NCBI GenBank assembly: GCA_035263865.1
Contig: DATFQX010000305.1
Coordinates: forward strand, 30,125 to 94,124
Reading direction: 5' to 3'
DNA length: 64,000 nucleotides
Origin: VAZQ01 sp035263865
GTDB lineage: Bacteria; Pseudomonadota; Alphaproteobacteria; Rhizobiales; Xanthobacteraceae
The notes under the pieces were generated by a model. The model did not search any database. It was not told the origin of the DNA and saw only the letters and a program-made list of their open reading frames with translations. Position 1 is the first letter of the stretch. Every line of letters begins with the position of its first letter. Both the position numbers and the translations under genes were made by a program. Shown piece by piece: positions 18,001-25,925 of the stretch.

Positions 18001-19720
18001 TGATCGAGACTAGGCTCATGACCAATTCTTCGCGAATCGGATCGATCGGCGGATTGGTCACCTGCGCGAAGTTCTGCTTGAAATAGGTGAACAGCAGCTT
18101 GGGCTTGTCGGACAGCGCCGAGATTGGCGTGTCGTTGCCCATCGAGCCGACTGCCTCCTCGCCCTGGATCGCCATCGGCGACATCAGCATGCGCAAGTCT
18201 TCCTGCGTGTAGCCGAAGGCCTGCTGGCGATCGAGCAGCGTGAGGTTCGATAATGCCGCCTGGCTCGGCGCGGGCGGCAGATCCTCGAGCACGATCTGTG
18301 TGCGCTCGAGCCACTCCCCGTAGGGATGGCTCTTGGCCAACGTCGCCTTGAGCTCTTCGTCAGGGATGAGCCGGCCTTCGTCGAGATCGACGAGCAGCAT
18401 CTTGCCGGGCTGTAGGCGCCATTTGGTGACGATGTCCTTTTCCGGGATCGGCAGCACGCCCACCTCGGAGGCCATGATGATGCGCTCGTCGCGCGTGACG
18501 AAGTAACGCGCAGGGCGCAATCCGTTGCGATCGAGGGTCGCGCCAATTTGCCGCCCATTGGTGAAGGCGATCGCGGCGGGACCGTCCCAGGGCTCCATCA
18601 GCGCGGCGTTGTACTCGTAGAAGGCGCGTCGCTCCTCGTCCATGAGCGGATTTCCCGCCCACGCCTCTGGGATCATCATCATGACCGCGTGCGCGAGCGG
18701 ATAGCCGCCTTGAACGAGAAATTCGAGCGCGTTGTCGAAGCAAGCGGTATCGGACTGACCCTCGTACGAGATCGGCCACAGCTTGTTGATGTCCTCGCCC
18801 AACAGGTCAGAGGATACGGACGCTTGGCGCGCTGCCATCCAATTGACATTGCCGCGTAACGTGTTGATCTCTCCGTTGTGCGCGATCATCCGGTAGGGGT
18901 GCGCGAGCGACCACGTTGGGAATGTGTTGGTGGAGAAGCGCTGGTGCACGAGCGCGAGCGCGCTGTCGAAATCTTTATCGTGCAGATCGGGATAATAGGT
19001 GCAGAGTTGATCGGCGAGGAACATGCCCTTGTAGATGACGGTGCGGCAGGAGATGGATACCGGGTAATAACCGGAAAGTCTGCGCTCCTTGCGTGTATAG
19101 ATCGCGTTCGAAATTGACTTGCGCAGGATGTAGAGGCGCCGCTCGAACTCGGCCTCAGTCTTGATCTTCTTGCCGCGACCGATGAAGACCTGCAAATATA
19201 CGGGCTCGGTCGGCTTTACCGATTCGCCGAGCGTCGAATTGTCAGTGGGCACCTGGCGCCAGCCCAAGAGCGTCATGCCCTCGCGGGTGATCATCTGGGA
19301 GTAGATGTCGCAGATCACCCGCCGCCAGTCCGGATCGCGCGGCATGAACAGCGCGCCGACCGCATATTCGCCGGCCTTAGGCAGGCGAAAGCCGAGACGG
19401 TCCGCCTTCTTGACGAAGAACTTGTGCGGGATCTGTACCAGAATGCCCGCGCCGTCGCCGGCGCGCGGATCGGCGCCAACCGCCCCGCGGTGTTCGAGAT
19501 TGCCGAGGATGGCGAGCGCATCCTCGATCAGCTTGTGCGATTTCCTGCCCTTGATGTCGGCAATGAAACCGACGCCGCAGGAGTCCTTCTCGAGCGCGGG
19601 ATCGTAAAGCCCACGCGCGGCTGGCAGACCCGCGGTATTGCCCCGGCGGACCCTAAGCTGTCGTTGCGCAGTCCCCTGACCCTGACCTACTCCCGTTGCG
19701 CGCTGGCGTGCCGCGCCCAT
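15005..19720 (-). CDS. gltB: glutamate synthase (NADPH) large subunit
   Basis: 1571-residue catalytic subunit producing two glutamates from glutamine and 2-oxoglutarate. A propeptide of about 47 residues precedes the amidotransferase Cys48 (SCGVGF); Cys is expected to become N-terminal after cleavage. The central domain, the FMN-binding synthase domain (GEGGEEADRF, LPGHKVD, GGTGASPL) and the 3Fe-4S motif (CIMMRVCHLNTCPVG) are all present, followed by the GXGXG beta-helix domain. ATG 19720 has GAGGA upstream. The long propeptide lead is Gln/Arg-rich, so the true start may be slightly later. Confidence 0.96.
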   Translation of the reverse strand: MGAARQRATGVGQGQGTAQRQLRVRRGNTAGLPAARGLYDPALEKDSCGVGFIADIKGRKSHKLIEDALAILGNLEHRGAVGADPRAGDGAGILVQIPHKFFVKKADRLGFRLPKAGEYAVGALFMPRDPDWRRVICDIYSQMITREGMTLLGWRQVPTDNSTLGESVKPTEPVYLQVFIGRGKKIKTEAEFERRLYILRKSISNAIYTRKERRLSGYYPVSISCRTVIYKGMFLADQLCTYYPDLHDKDFDSALALVHQRFSTNTFPTWSLAHPYRMIAHNGEINTLRGNVNWMAARQASVSSDLLGEDINKLWPISYEGQSDTACFDNALEFLVQGGYPLAHAVMMMIPEAWAGNPLMDEERRAFYEYNAALMEPWDGPAAIAFTNGRQIGATLDRNGLRPARYFVTRDERIIMASEVGVLPIPEKDIVTKWRLQPGKMLLVDLDEGRLIPDEELKATLAKSHPYGEWLERTQIVLEDLPPAPSQAALSNLTLLDRQQAFGYTQEDLRMLMSPMAIQGEEAVGSMGNDTPISALSDKPKLLFTYFKQNFAQVTNPPIDPIREELVMSLVSIIGPRPNLFDLEGTSRLKRLEVRQPILTDADLEKIRAISEVGDGHFKSHTLDTTWPAEHGAAGLKDALDTLCVRAEAVVREGINIIILSDRRAGPDHVPMPSLLACAAVHHHLIRQGLRTSVGLVVESGEPREVHHFCCLAGYGAEAINPYLAFETLRAMKDNLPQKLDEKEIVKRYIKSIDKGILKVMSKMGISTYQSYCGAQIFDAVGLKSEFVAEYFTGTATRIEGVALAEIAEESVRRHREAFSDAPIYRDALDVGGEYQFRVRGEDHAWTAATISALQHAVRGNIPDAYRSYARVCNEQSERLLTIRGLFRLKPAEEDGRKPVPMEDVEPAAHIVRRFSTGAMSFGSISREAHTTLAIAMNRIGGKSNTGEGGEEADRFKPLPNGDSMRSAIKQVASGRFGVTTEYLINSDMMQIKMAQGAKPGEGGQLPGHKVDKIIAKVRHSTPGVGLISPPPHHDIYSIEDLAQLIFDLKNVNPDGLVSVKLVSEVGVGTVAAGVSKARADHVTIAGFEGGTGASPLTSIKHAGSPWEIGLAETHQTLVTNRLRGRISVQVDGGMRTGRDVVVGALLGADEFGFSTAPLIAAGCIMMRVCHLNTCPVGVATQDPVLRKRFKGAPEHVINYFFFVAEEVRELMAQLGYRTFNEMIGQMQMLDRRQVVAHWKAKGLDFSRLFVKPQAPRGVAIYNCEPQDHRIHDILDRRLIAQAQSALDQGVPVRIESAIKNTDRAVGAMLSGEIAKRYGHEGLPDDIISVKFTGTAGQSFGAWLARGVTFVLEGDANDYVGKGLSGGRIIARPSADAGIVPEASIIVGNTVLYGAIEGECYFRGVAGERFAVRNSGAVAVIEGAGDHCCEYMTGGIVVVLGPTGRNFAAGMSGGIAYVLDEDGSFPSRCNLAMVELEPLPEEEEASERIYHQAHDLGSHGRVDVMDDMTQHDLERLNLLITRHARFTGSTVAERILAEWKKYCPMFRKVMPVEYRRALAELQRERIVEAAE

Positions 19721-20235
19721 TGTCGTCCTCGCGTCTCAACCTTGGCACACCGCTGGTGTGTCTCTTGGCGCATCGTTCGCTCCCGCAACGCCGATCGGCG
19801 TCACGGCCTCAAGGGTACCGCTGGTCATTGGCGGCCTTTTCGCTATCGCGCTTGGCTGAGGCGCCTGGCCGCTCGTGTTAGGCAGTCCCGCGAACGTGCG
19901 ATGGCCCGCTTCTCTCACCGTCCGGTGTGGGCCATATGACAAACCCGCCGAAAACGTCGGACGGCCCCAACTGGGACAGCAATGCTGACCTAGTTTACCC
20001 TGCCAAATTCTAATCATGAAGGCAAGGGTTCGCCTATCGAGAAAATCATCTTAGGCGCGAAAGTTTCCCGGGGGGCGCGAAAACTCCGCCACAGGTTTTG
20101 CGCTCGGCATTCCGGCGCGACTTGCGTTCCGCTGGGGACTGTAACTTTGCGCTTGGCTTGCCGCGCAGCATACTACGACTGAAAGCGGCCAGAACGCGCA
20201 CGGCCATATCCGGCGCGGCGCGCGCCGGGAAACGC
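19721..20235. other. 515-base intergenic region between gltB and the aldolase gene
   Basis: Divergent spacer with no convincing gene in any frame. A weak promoter-like pair TTGCGC (20147-20152) and CATACT (20169-20174), 16 bases apart, could serve the aldolase-like gene. No clear terminator, repeat or binding-site array was seen; the gltB promoter must lie here but I cannot place it. Confidence 0.4.
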
Positions 20236-21291
20236 ATGAACTTCGCAAGTGACAACGCGGCCGGCATCGCGCCGGAAATCCTCGCGGCAATTTCACAGGC
20301 CAATGAAGGCGCGGCACTCGCCTACGGATGTGATGCCTGGACGCGGCGAGTCGAGGAGAAGCTGGCCGGCATTTTTGAGCAGGAGGTCGCGGTTTTCCTG
20401 GTGCCGAGCGGAACCGCGGCCAACGCGCTCGCACTCGCGCATCTGACGGAGCCCTGGGGGGCCGTGCTCTGCCATCAGGAGGCGCATATCGCCACGGACG
20501 AATGCGGCGCGCCTGAATTTTATGGCGGCGGAATGAAACTCATAGGTCTACCGGGCGAAGCGGGTAAGATCGCGCCTGAAACGTTGCAGCGCGCGCTCTG
20601 CGCCGGGTCATGGGGCGGTCCGCATCATGTCAGCCCTAGCGTGCTGTCGCTCTCGCAGGCGACTGAAGCGGGGACGATCTATCGGCCGGACGAAATCCGC
20701 GAGCTTGCCGAGGTCGCGCACGCGCGCGGAATGTCAGTGCACGTGGACGGTGCGCGTCTCGGCAACGCGCTAGCGCGCCTCAACGCCTCGCCGGCGCAAG
20801 CAACCTGGATGGCGGGCGTCGACGTTCTCTCGTTAGGAGCCACCAAGGGCGGCGCATTGGCCGCGGAAGCCGTGATATTTTTCGATCCGCACCGGGCCGC
20901 AGGCATGCCGGAGCGGCGTAAGCGCGGCGGGCATCTTATCTCCAAACATCGTTTCCTTGCCGCCCAAATTGAGGCTTATCTCGCCGACGATTTGTGGCTC
21001 AAGCTTGCGCGGCATGCCAACGCGATGGCCGATCGGCTCGCAGCCGGACTTGCCGCTGCGCGGCTCGTCCCAGCGTGGCCGGTGGAGGCCAACGAGATAT
21101 TCGTCGCGTTGCCGATGCAGGTGGACCAGCGGCTCAGGGCCGCCGGCGCGAGCTATCATCCGTGGACGACGGGTTCCCTGCCGAAGGACATTGCAGTGGA
21201 TGGCGACGCCATCCTCGTGCGCCTCGTCACCTCGTTTGCGACCCGCGCCGAGGAGGTGGATCGATTTGTGGCGCTCGCCAATACGTCTTGA
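20236..21291 (+). CDS. low-specificity L-threonine aldolase-like PLP enzyme
   Basis: Fold type I PLP enzyme of the beta-eliminating lyase/threonine aldolase family, expected to cleave L-threonine or allo-threonine to glycine and acetaldehyde. With ATG 20236 it is 351 residues. It opens NFASDNAAGIAPEI, has PSGTAANALAL in the phosphate-binding position, the PLP-ring Asp171 (HVDGARL) and Lys204 in LGATKGGALAAEAV for the Schiff base. The GATK form matches the Pseudomonas-type low-specificity enzymes. An upstream in-frame extension from 20098 is not family-like and is rejected as coding. Confidence 0.88.
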   Translation: MNFASDNAAGIAPEILAAISQANEGAALAYGCDAWTRRVEEKLAGIFEQEVAVFLVPSGTAANALALAHLTEPWGAVLCHQEAHIATDECGAPEFYGGGMKLIGLPGEAGKIAPETLQRALCAGSWGGPHHVSPSVLSLSQATEAGTIYRPDEIRELAEVAHARGMSVHVDGARLGNALARLNASPAQATWMAGVDVLSLGATKGGALAAEAVIFFDPHRAAGMPERRKRGGHLISKHRFLAAQIEAYLADDLWLKLARHANAMADRLAAGLAAARLVPAWPVEANEIFVALPMQVDQRLRAAGASYHPWTTGSLPKDIAVDGDAILVRLVTSFATRAEEVDRFVALANTS

Positions 21292-21395
21292 TGCCATGTC
21301 CACGTCAAAGCTACGCCCCATTCCAAGCTATCGTAGCGGGCAGATAGTGAATGGGCCGGATCGTTTGGCTCGAACGCCGGTAATCGGGGGACCGA

Positions 21396-21956
21396 ATGGT
21401 GAAACACCGAGTTCTACTTTGCGCGAGTCTTGCGGCACTGACGCTGCTGGGATCGCGACCGGGATTGACGCAGGCGCTTGCCACTCCATACCCAGGCACC
21501 ATTTACCCCGGCGATGGGGCGTTGCCGTCCTATGAGATCGTGACCATCGTGCGCTCGACTGGGCTTGAGCCGCATGGGCGGCCTGTGCGCAAGGGTCCGG
21601 TCTATACCGTGCGGGCCCTCGATGCCGCGGGCGAAGAGGCGCGAGTCGTCGTCGATGCCTATGGTGGCCGCATCGTCAAGGTCATACCGCTGGCGGAGCC
21701 CCGTTACGCCATGCCGCTGATGCGGCCACCGTTTGGGCCCGCGCCGCGACCGATGGCCATGATCCCCGATGGCGGCTTTGACGATTTCACGCCTGCTGGT
21801 CCCGGCGCTCGGGCATTGCCGCCGGGCTCTCCGGGAGCGGCGGCGCGCGATACCGCCGCGCAGGCGACGCCACCGCTGCCACGACCCCGGCCAAAGCTTG
21901 CGTCGAGCGACTCGCCCGCGCCAGCACCTGCGGCCCAGTACGAATACGATGAGTGA
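21396..21956 (+). CDS. secreted proline-rich hypothetical protein
   Basis: 186 residues with a likely signal peptide (VLLCASLAALTLLGSRPGLTQA). The middle (about 45-105) reads YEIVTIVRSTGLEPHGRPV then VYTVRALDAAGEEARVVVDAYGGRIVKV, which resembles a PepSY-like single-domain pattern seen in rhizobial exported proteins. The last 80 residues are Pro/Ala-rich and disordered-looking. It is convergent with the hsp20 gene and ends five bases before that gene's terminator. Function unknown. Confidence 0.68.
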   Translation: MVKHRVLLCASLAALTLLGSRPGLTQALATPYPGTIYPGDGALPSYEIVTIVRSTGLEPHGRPVRKGPVYTVRALDAAGEEARVVVDAYGGRIVKVIPLAEPRYAMPLMRPPFGPAPRPMAMIPDGGFDDFTPAGPGARALPPGSPGAAARDTAAQATPPLPRPRPKLASSDSPAPAPAAQYEYDE

Positions 21957-21960
21957 CGCC

Positions 21961-21993
21961 AAAACCGAGAGCGCCCCAGAAACCGGGGCGCTC
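21961..21993 (-). terminator. rho-independent terminator of hsp20
   Basis: On the minus strand GAGCGCCCC, a 7-base loop and GGGGCGCTC form a perfect 9-bp stem (21969-21993), followed by TCGGTTTT. It lies 20 bases past the hsp20 stop and directly after the stop of the convergent gene. Confidence 0.6.
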
Positions 21994-22013
21994 CCTTGGA
22001 TCGAATTAACGGC

Positions 22014-22463
22014 TTAGGCAGCCTTGGCTTCGACCACCTTGGTCTCGCCGGCGCCGATCGGGATCTGGCGCGGCTTTTTCGCCTCGGGGATTTCGCGCAC
22101 GAGATCGACGTGCAGGAGCCCGTTCTCGAGGGTCGCACCCTTGACCTGGACATAATCGGCGAGCTGGAAGACGCGCTCGAACGCACGCGCTGCGATGCCC
22201 TGATAGAGCACCTCACCGCCGTTCTTCTCGTCCTTCGTCTGTTTCTCGCCTTTGATCGTCAGCGTGTTCTCCTTCGCTTCGATCGAAAGTTCGTTTTCGC
22301 CGAAGCCCGCCACAGCAAGCGAAATGCGGTAGGCGTTGTCGCCGGTCCGTTCGATGTTGTAGGGCGGATAACCCGGAGCAGCTTCGAAGCCGTCCAGCAT
22401 GGAGAACAGCCGGTCGAAACCGACGGTCGAACGATAGAGGGGAGCAAGATCGAAAGTTCGCAT
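22014..22463 (-). CDS. Hsp20 small heat shock protein
   Basis: 149-residue small heat shock chaperone of the alpha-crystallin family, class A rhizobial/IbpA-like. The N-terminus MRTFDLAPLYRSTVGFDRLFSMLDG and the core YRISLAVAGFGENELSIEAKENTLTIKGEK are diagnostic; the C-terminal KKPRQIPI has the IXI-type anchor. It would hold denatured proteins for refolding. The leader carries a sigma-32-like promoter and a ROSE-like thermometer (separate entries), so heat control at both transcription and translation is likely. Confidence 0.94.
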   Translation of the reverse strand: MRTFDLAPLYRSTVGFDRLFSMLDGFEAAPGYPPYNIERTGDNAYRISLAVAGFGENELSIEAKENTLTIKGEKQTKDEKNGGEVLYQGIAARAFERVFQLADYVQVKGATLENGLLHVDLVREIPEAKKPRQIPIGAGETKVVEAKAA

Positions 22464-22545
22464 GGCATAACCTCGTTAGTTGAGCGAAATGCGGATGGTC
22501 CGCCCAGTGGGCCGGACCGATTCTGCTTCAGGCGCAGCCCTAGAG
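22464..22545 (-). promoter_or_regulatory. ROSE-like RNA thermometer in the hsp20 5' UTR
   Basis: Immediately upstream of hsp20, the minus-strand leader contains a strong hairpin (GGTCCGGCCC-loop-GGGCGGACC, 22497-22518) and a start-proximal element where CGCTC can pair with the ribosome site GAGG (22471-22474). That element contains UCGCU (in 22483-22488), matching the conserved UYGCU of ROSE elements, and would place G opposite a Shine-Dalgarno G. ROSE elements typically control hsp20 genes in rhizobia. Folding was judged by eye only. Confidence 0.5.
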
Positions 22546-22562
22546 AGGCCTGCGCAACACGC

Positions 22563-22591
22563 ATATGGGGAGGGTTACGCGCAACCGCAAG
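22563..22591 (-). promoter_or_regulatory. sigma-32 (heat shock) promoter of hsp20
   Basis: Minus strand: CTTGCGG (22585-22591), 14 bases, then CCCCATAT (22563-22570). This fits the sigma-32 consensus CTTGAAA-N12-14-CCCCATNT, with CTTG and the whole -10 box exact. Transcription would start near 22556, giving a 90-base leader that contains the ROSE-like element. Confidence 0.6.
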
Positions 22592-22688
22592 AGCGCTAAC
22601 GGCTTGACCGAGCGTGAATTTTCCTGAAGTTCCCGCAACGCGGCGAGCCTTGGTCTGCTGCCTGTCTGGGGCAGATTGAGACCACCCC

Positions 22689-23681
22689 ATGCCCTGCTAT
22701 TGCTATAAGGCGACCGCGCGAGCCTCCCATTCCATGACCCTCGTTTCGATCCCCGCCAATCCGGTGCCCGACGACGTCGTCACCGGAACTCTCAACACGC
22801 CGGACGGGGTCGCGTTGCGTTTTGCGCGGTGGGCTCCGCCGCGGGGACGCAAAGGGACCGTCTGCTTGTTTCAGGGTCGGTCGGAATTCATCGAGAAATA
22901 TTTCGAGACCGTGCGCGATCTGCGCGCACGAGGTTTCGCAGTAGCCACGCTCGATTGGCGCGGACAAGGATTGTCGGACCGCACACTGCGCAACCCGCGC
23001 AAAGGCTATGTGCGGAACTTCGCTCAATACCAGATCGATCTCGAGACTTTTATCAACGAGGTCGTGCTTCCAGACTGCCCGCCGCCGCTGTTTGCGCTTG
23101 CTCAGTCCATGGGCGCGACGATCTTGCTGCGCGCTGCCCATGCCGGCCATCGCTGGTTCGACCGCATGGTTCTGCTGGCACCGATGATCGCGTTGCCAGG
23201 AATGCGCCGGTCCGGGGGGAACCGCATCATAGTCCAGGCTCTGCGCTCGATCGGCCTGGGCTCACTCTACGTTCCGGGCGGCAGTGCCGCGGCAATCATG
23301 CAGCGTCCGTTCAAAGGCAACCTGCTCAGCTCCGACCCAGTGCGCTACGCCCGCAATGTTGCGGCCATCGAGGCAGAGCCGGCGCTCGCGGTCGGTTCGC
23401 CGACGGTGGCTTGGTGCGATGCCGCCTTTCGCGTCATGGCAGAGTTGTCCGAACCCGGCTATGCGGGACACATCCGGCAGCCGATCCTCATCATCGCCGC
23501 AGGAATGGACGGAATCGTTTCGACGCCGGCCATCGCCGAGTTTGCGCTAAGGCTGCGCGCGGGCTCGCATCTAATTGTGCCAGGCGCGCGCCACGAGCTG
23601 TTGATGGAGCAGGATCGGTTTCGCGTGCAGACGTTGGCGGCGTTCGATGCATTCGTGCCGGGCACGCCGCTATTCAAGTGA
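22689..23681 (+). CDS. alpha/beta hydrolase, lysophospholipase-like
   Basis: Serine hydrolase of the PldB/monoacylglycerol-lipase group, about 330 residues. The N-terminal blocks LRFARWAPPRGRKGTVCLFQG and GRSEFIEKYFE, then LDWRGQGLSDR, are typical; the nucleophile elbow is AQSMGA (Ser in LAQSMGA). An Asp near GMDGIVSTPA and a C-terminal His in PGARHELLMEQD complete the triad. A later start at ATG 22734 (MTLVSIPANP) is equally possible. Substrate (lysophospholipid or monoglyceride) is inferred from family. No signal peptide is clear. Confidence 0.85.
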   Translation: MPCYCYKATARASHSMTLVSIPANPVPDDVVTGTLNTPDGVALRFARWAPPRGRKGTVCLFQGRSEFIEKYFETVRDLRARGFAVATLDWRGQGLSDRTLRNPRKGYVRNFAQYQIDLETFINEVVLPDCPPPLFALAQSMGATILLRAAHAGHRWFDRMVLLAPMIALPGMRRSGGNRIIVQALRSIGLGSLYVPGGSAAAIMQRPFKGNLLSSDPVRYARNVAAIEAEPALAVGSPTVAWCDAAFRVMAELSEPGYAGHIRQPILIIAAGMDGIVSTPAIAEFALRLRAGSHLIVPGARHELLMEQDRFRVQTLAAFDAFVPGTPLFK

Positions 23682-23692
23682 CGCGGTGTTAG

Positions 23693-24478
23693 TTATTCCT
23701 CTCCCAGCACCTCGATCGCCGCGGCGTGCACGCGCTTGTCGCCCGCCGCGATGATGCGTCCGCCCGCGTGCGGCGCGCTGCCTTCCCAGGTGGTGATCAC
23801 GCCTCCCGCGCCCAAGATGATCGGCACCAGGGGAAGCACGTCATACGGCTTAAGCTCCGTCTCGATCACCAGATCGACATGGCCCGCCGCCAGCATGCAA
23901 TAGGCGTAGCAATCGCCTCCGTAGCGTGACAGCCGCACGGATTTCTCAACCCGCCTGAACAGTTCGCGATCGTCTGCATTCATCAGCAGCGGGCTCGTGG
24001 TGAACAAAACCGCGCTGGCGAGATCGGGGCATGTGCGCACCCGCAGGTCTCGTTTTCCGTTGGGACCGCGATAATGCGCGCGTCCGCCATCGCCGCTGAA
24101 TCGCTCGCGGGTGAACGGTTGATTCATCATCCCGAACACCGGCTCGCCCGATCGCAGCAACGCGATCAGCGTGCCCCACGCCGGCATGCCGGAAATGAAA
24201 GACTTCGTCCCATCGATCGGATCGAGCACCCAGACATATTCCGCGTCGGGTCGTTCCTTGCCGAATTCCTCACCAATGATGCCATGGTCCGGGAACATGC
24301 GGCGAATGAGCGCGCGCATTGCCGTTTCGGCCGCGTGGTCGGCAGCGGTGACGGGATCGAATCCGCCCGAGCGACCCTTGTCCTCGATGCTCAGCGCCGT
24401 GCGGAAGAATGGCAGGATGGTCTCGCCCGACACCGACGCGAGCTCGTCGACGAAAGCGGAGAAGTCGATCGCCGTCAT
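23693..24478 (-). CDS. hisN: inositol monophosphatase family, HisN-like histidinol-phosphatase
   Basis: 261-residue Mg-dependent phosphatase of the IMPase superfamily. Motifs are GEEFG (metal site), DPIDGTKSFISGMPAWGTLI (catalytic) and GGDCYAYCMLAAGHVDLVIE with the C-terminal metal Asp region. The DPIDGTKSF-SG form and length fit the HisN type of histidinol-phosphatase in alphaproteobacteria; a generic inositol-phosphatase role cannot be excluded. It is convergent with the lipase-like gene, 11 bases apart. Confidence 0.78.
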   Translation of the reverse strand: MTAIDFSAFVDELASVSGETILPFFRTALSIEDKGRSGGFDPVTAADHAAETAMRALIRRMFPDHGIIGEEFGKERPDAEYVWVLDPIDGTKSFISGMPAWGTLIALLRSGEPVFGMMNQPFTRERFSGDGGRAHYRGPNGKRDLRVRTCPDLASAVLFTTSPLLMNADDRELFRRVEKSVRLSRYGGDCYAYCMLAAGHVDLVIETELKPYDVLPLVPIILGAGGVITTWEGSAPHAGGRIIAAGDKRVHAAAIEVLGEE

Positions 24479-24685
24479 TTGCGCCCCTCCCAGCGACCGC
24501 CACCCGCGGCTCTTCCTATTGGCACAGATTTGACCTGAGGCGTGGCCTTAGTGACTGGGCGCGCTTAGGTTTTTGACCTGCAAGTGCCTCAGCCTCTGCA
24601 TTGCGGGAAGGCCACCTATGCCCAGAGAACGGTTCTACCCTCGTTTTCCCCTTGCTATTTGTGCGCTGCACTGTATGTTGTTGCG

Positions 24686-24773
24686 GTGCGGTAGCGCCTC
24701 GCGTTACCGCCGCCCTCCTTGGGCGTTTCCTCCCTAGACTTGGGCCGCTTGCAGTCGCAAGCGGCCCTTTTTT
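24686..24773 (+). ncRNA. mmgR: MmgR-like (alpha-r8 family) small regulatory RNA
   Basis: An RNA of about 88 nt in the gap next to the N-formylglutamate amidohydrolase gene, the position recalled for mmgR in S. meliloti. Promoter: TTGCTA (24652-24657), 16 bases, TATGTT (24674-24679). Structure by eye: a 9-bp hairpin with a CCTCG loop (24688-24710), a CGCCC/GGGCG hairpin with TCCTT loop (24711-24725), the unpaired decamer TTTCCTCCCT (24726-24735) that marks this family, then a strong terminator. The CCUCC-rich loops could pair with ribosome binding sites. MmgR limits polyhydroxybutyrate accumulation in S. meliloti; targets here are unknown. Confidence 0.72.
24742..24773 (+). terminator. rho-independent terminator of the MmgR-like RNA
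   Basis: GGGCCGCTTGC (24742-24752), loop AGTC, GCAAGCGGCCC (24757-24767) make a perfect 11-bp stem followed by TTTTTT. The convergent amidohydrolase gene ends 21 bases later. Confidence 0.9.
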
Positions 24774-24794
24774 GCCGCCATCGTGAACCAGCGG

Positions 24795-25682
24795 TTATTC
24801 GGCTGCCGCGCGGTAGGGCCGCAGCTCTTGGACCGGGATCGCCGCGAGCGCTTCCGCGAGCATCTCAAGGTCTGCGGCCAGCCTGCCGAAGGAGGCCGAG
24901 CGTTCGAAACGCCGCTCGTCCATGTAAAGCGCGCGGTTGAGCTCGAGCTGAATGGCATGCAGGCCGGCAGCCGGATTGCCGTAATGCTCGGTGATGAACC
25001 CGCCCGCATAAGGCTTGTTGCGGCTCACCGAATAGCCTTGCGCGCGCAGCGTCGATTCGACGGTCTCGGCGACCGCAGCAACGCAACTCGTGCCATACCG
25101 ATCACCCAGCACGACGTCGGCGCGCGGACGCTCGTCCTTGGTGCCGGCGCTCGATGGCATGGAATGACAGTCGATCAGGATCGCGGCTCCGAAATCCCTA
25201 TGGACGCGGGTGAACAAACGGCGCAGCGCGCGATGGTAAGGCTTGTACAATCCCTCGATGCGCCTAATCGCATCATCCACCGGAATGCGCTGGCAATAGA
25301 TTTCTTGGGCATCGCCAACCACCCTCGCAACCGTGCCCAAACCTCCGGCGACGCGCATCGAGCGGGTATTGGCGAATGACGGCAGCCGCCCTTCGAACAT
25401 GCGGGGATCGAGTTCATAGGGTTCGCGATTCACGTCGATATAGCAGCGGGGAAAGTGCGCCCGCATCAGCGGATAGCCCCGCCGCACGACGCCTATGTTG
25501 AGTTCATCGACAAAGCTGTCCTCTGAGCGCCGCAGCGTCGCGAGCTCGAGGCGTGAGGCGGTGAGGAACGCGCGCGGATACACGCATCCGCTGTGCGGCG
25601 AGTTGAACACGACCGGCCCTCGCCACTCGGCCGGTTCGAAGATCTCAAAGGGAGGGTCGAGCTCGTCTTTCACGTCGGACAT
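24795..25682 (-). CDS. N-formylglutamate amidohydrolase family protein
   Basis: 295-residue metal-dependent hydrolase that releases formate from N-formylglutamate (histidine degradation) or acts on related N-acyl amino acids. Metal- and substrate-binding blocks are VVFNSPHSGCVYP, CYIDVNREPYELD, ILIDCHSMPSS and a C-terminal HYGNPAAGLHAIQLELNRALYMDE. No hut genes are nearby, so the true substrate is open. It is convergent with the MmgR-like RNA and lies upstream of cpdR in divergent orientation. Confidence 0.88.
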   Translation of the reverse strand: MSDVKDELDPPFEIFEPAEWRGPVVFNSPHSGCVYPRAFLTASRLELATLRRSEDSFVDELNIGVVRRGYPLMRAHFPRCYIDVNREPYELDPRMFEGRLPSFANTRSMRVAGGLGTVARVVGDAQEIYCQRIPVDDAIRRIEGLYKPYHRALRRLFTRVHRDFGAAILIDCHSMPSSAGTKDERPRADVVLGDRYGTSCVAAVAETVESTLRAQGYSVSRNKPYAGGFITEHYGNPAAGLHAIQLELNRALYMDERRFERSASFGRLAADLEMLAEALAAIPVQELRPYRAAAE

Positions 25683-25925
25683 GACAAACGGGTGGGTTTA
25701 ACCTGGGAGGCAACGACCACCCATGCTTTTGGCACCACTATGGCGGGAAACGGGGTATTGTCCATGGCCTAAAACCCAGGGGCAGGTTGGAGTTAGCCTT
25801 GGGTCAACCTTGCCGACAATCCCGGGTGCGGTTTCACTCGTTGTTTACCCGCCATCCCGCTTTATGGGTGGGGGAAGAATATCAAAAGGGCAGGCGTTAC
25901 CTCATTGTTTTGAGTGGGCGGGGCC

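Noticed and set aside
24640..24773. 6S RNA
   Set aside because: The element is too short and lacks the long open-complex-like bulged hairpin; the TTTCCTCCCT decamer and neighbour fit MmgR better.
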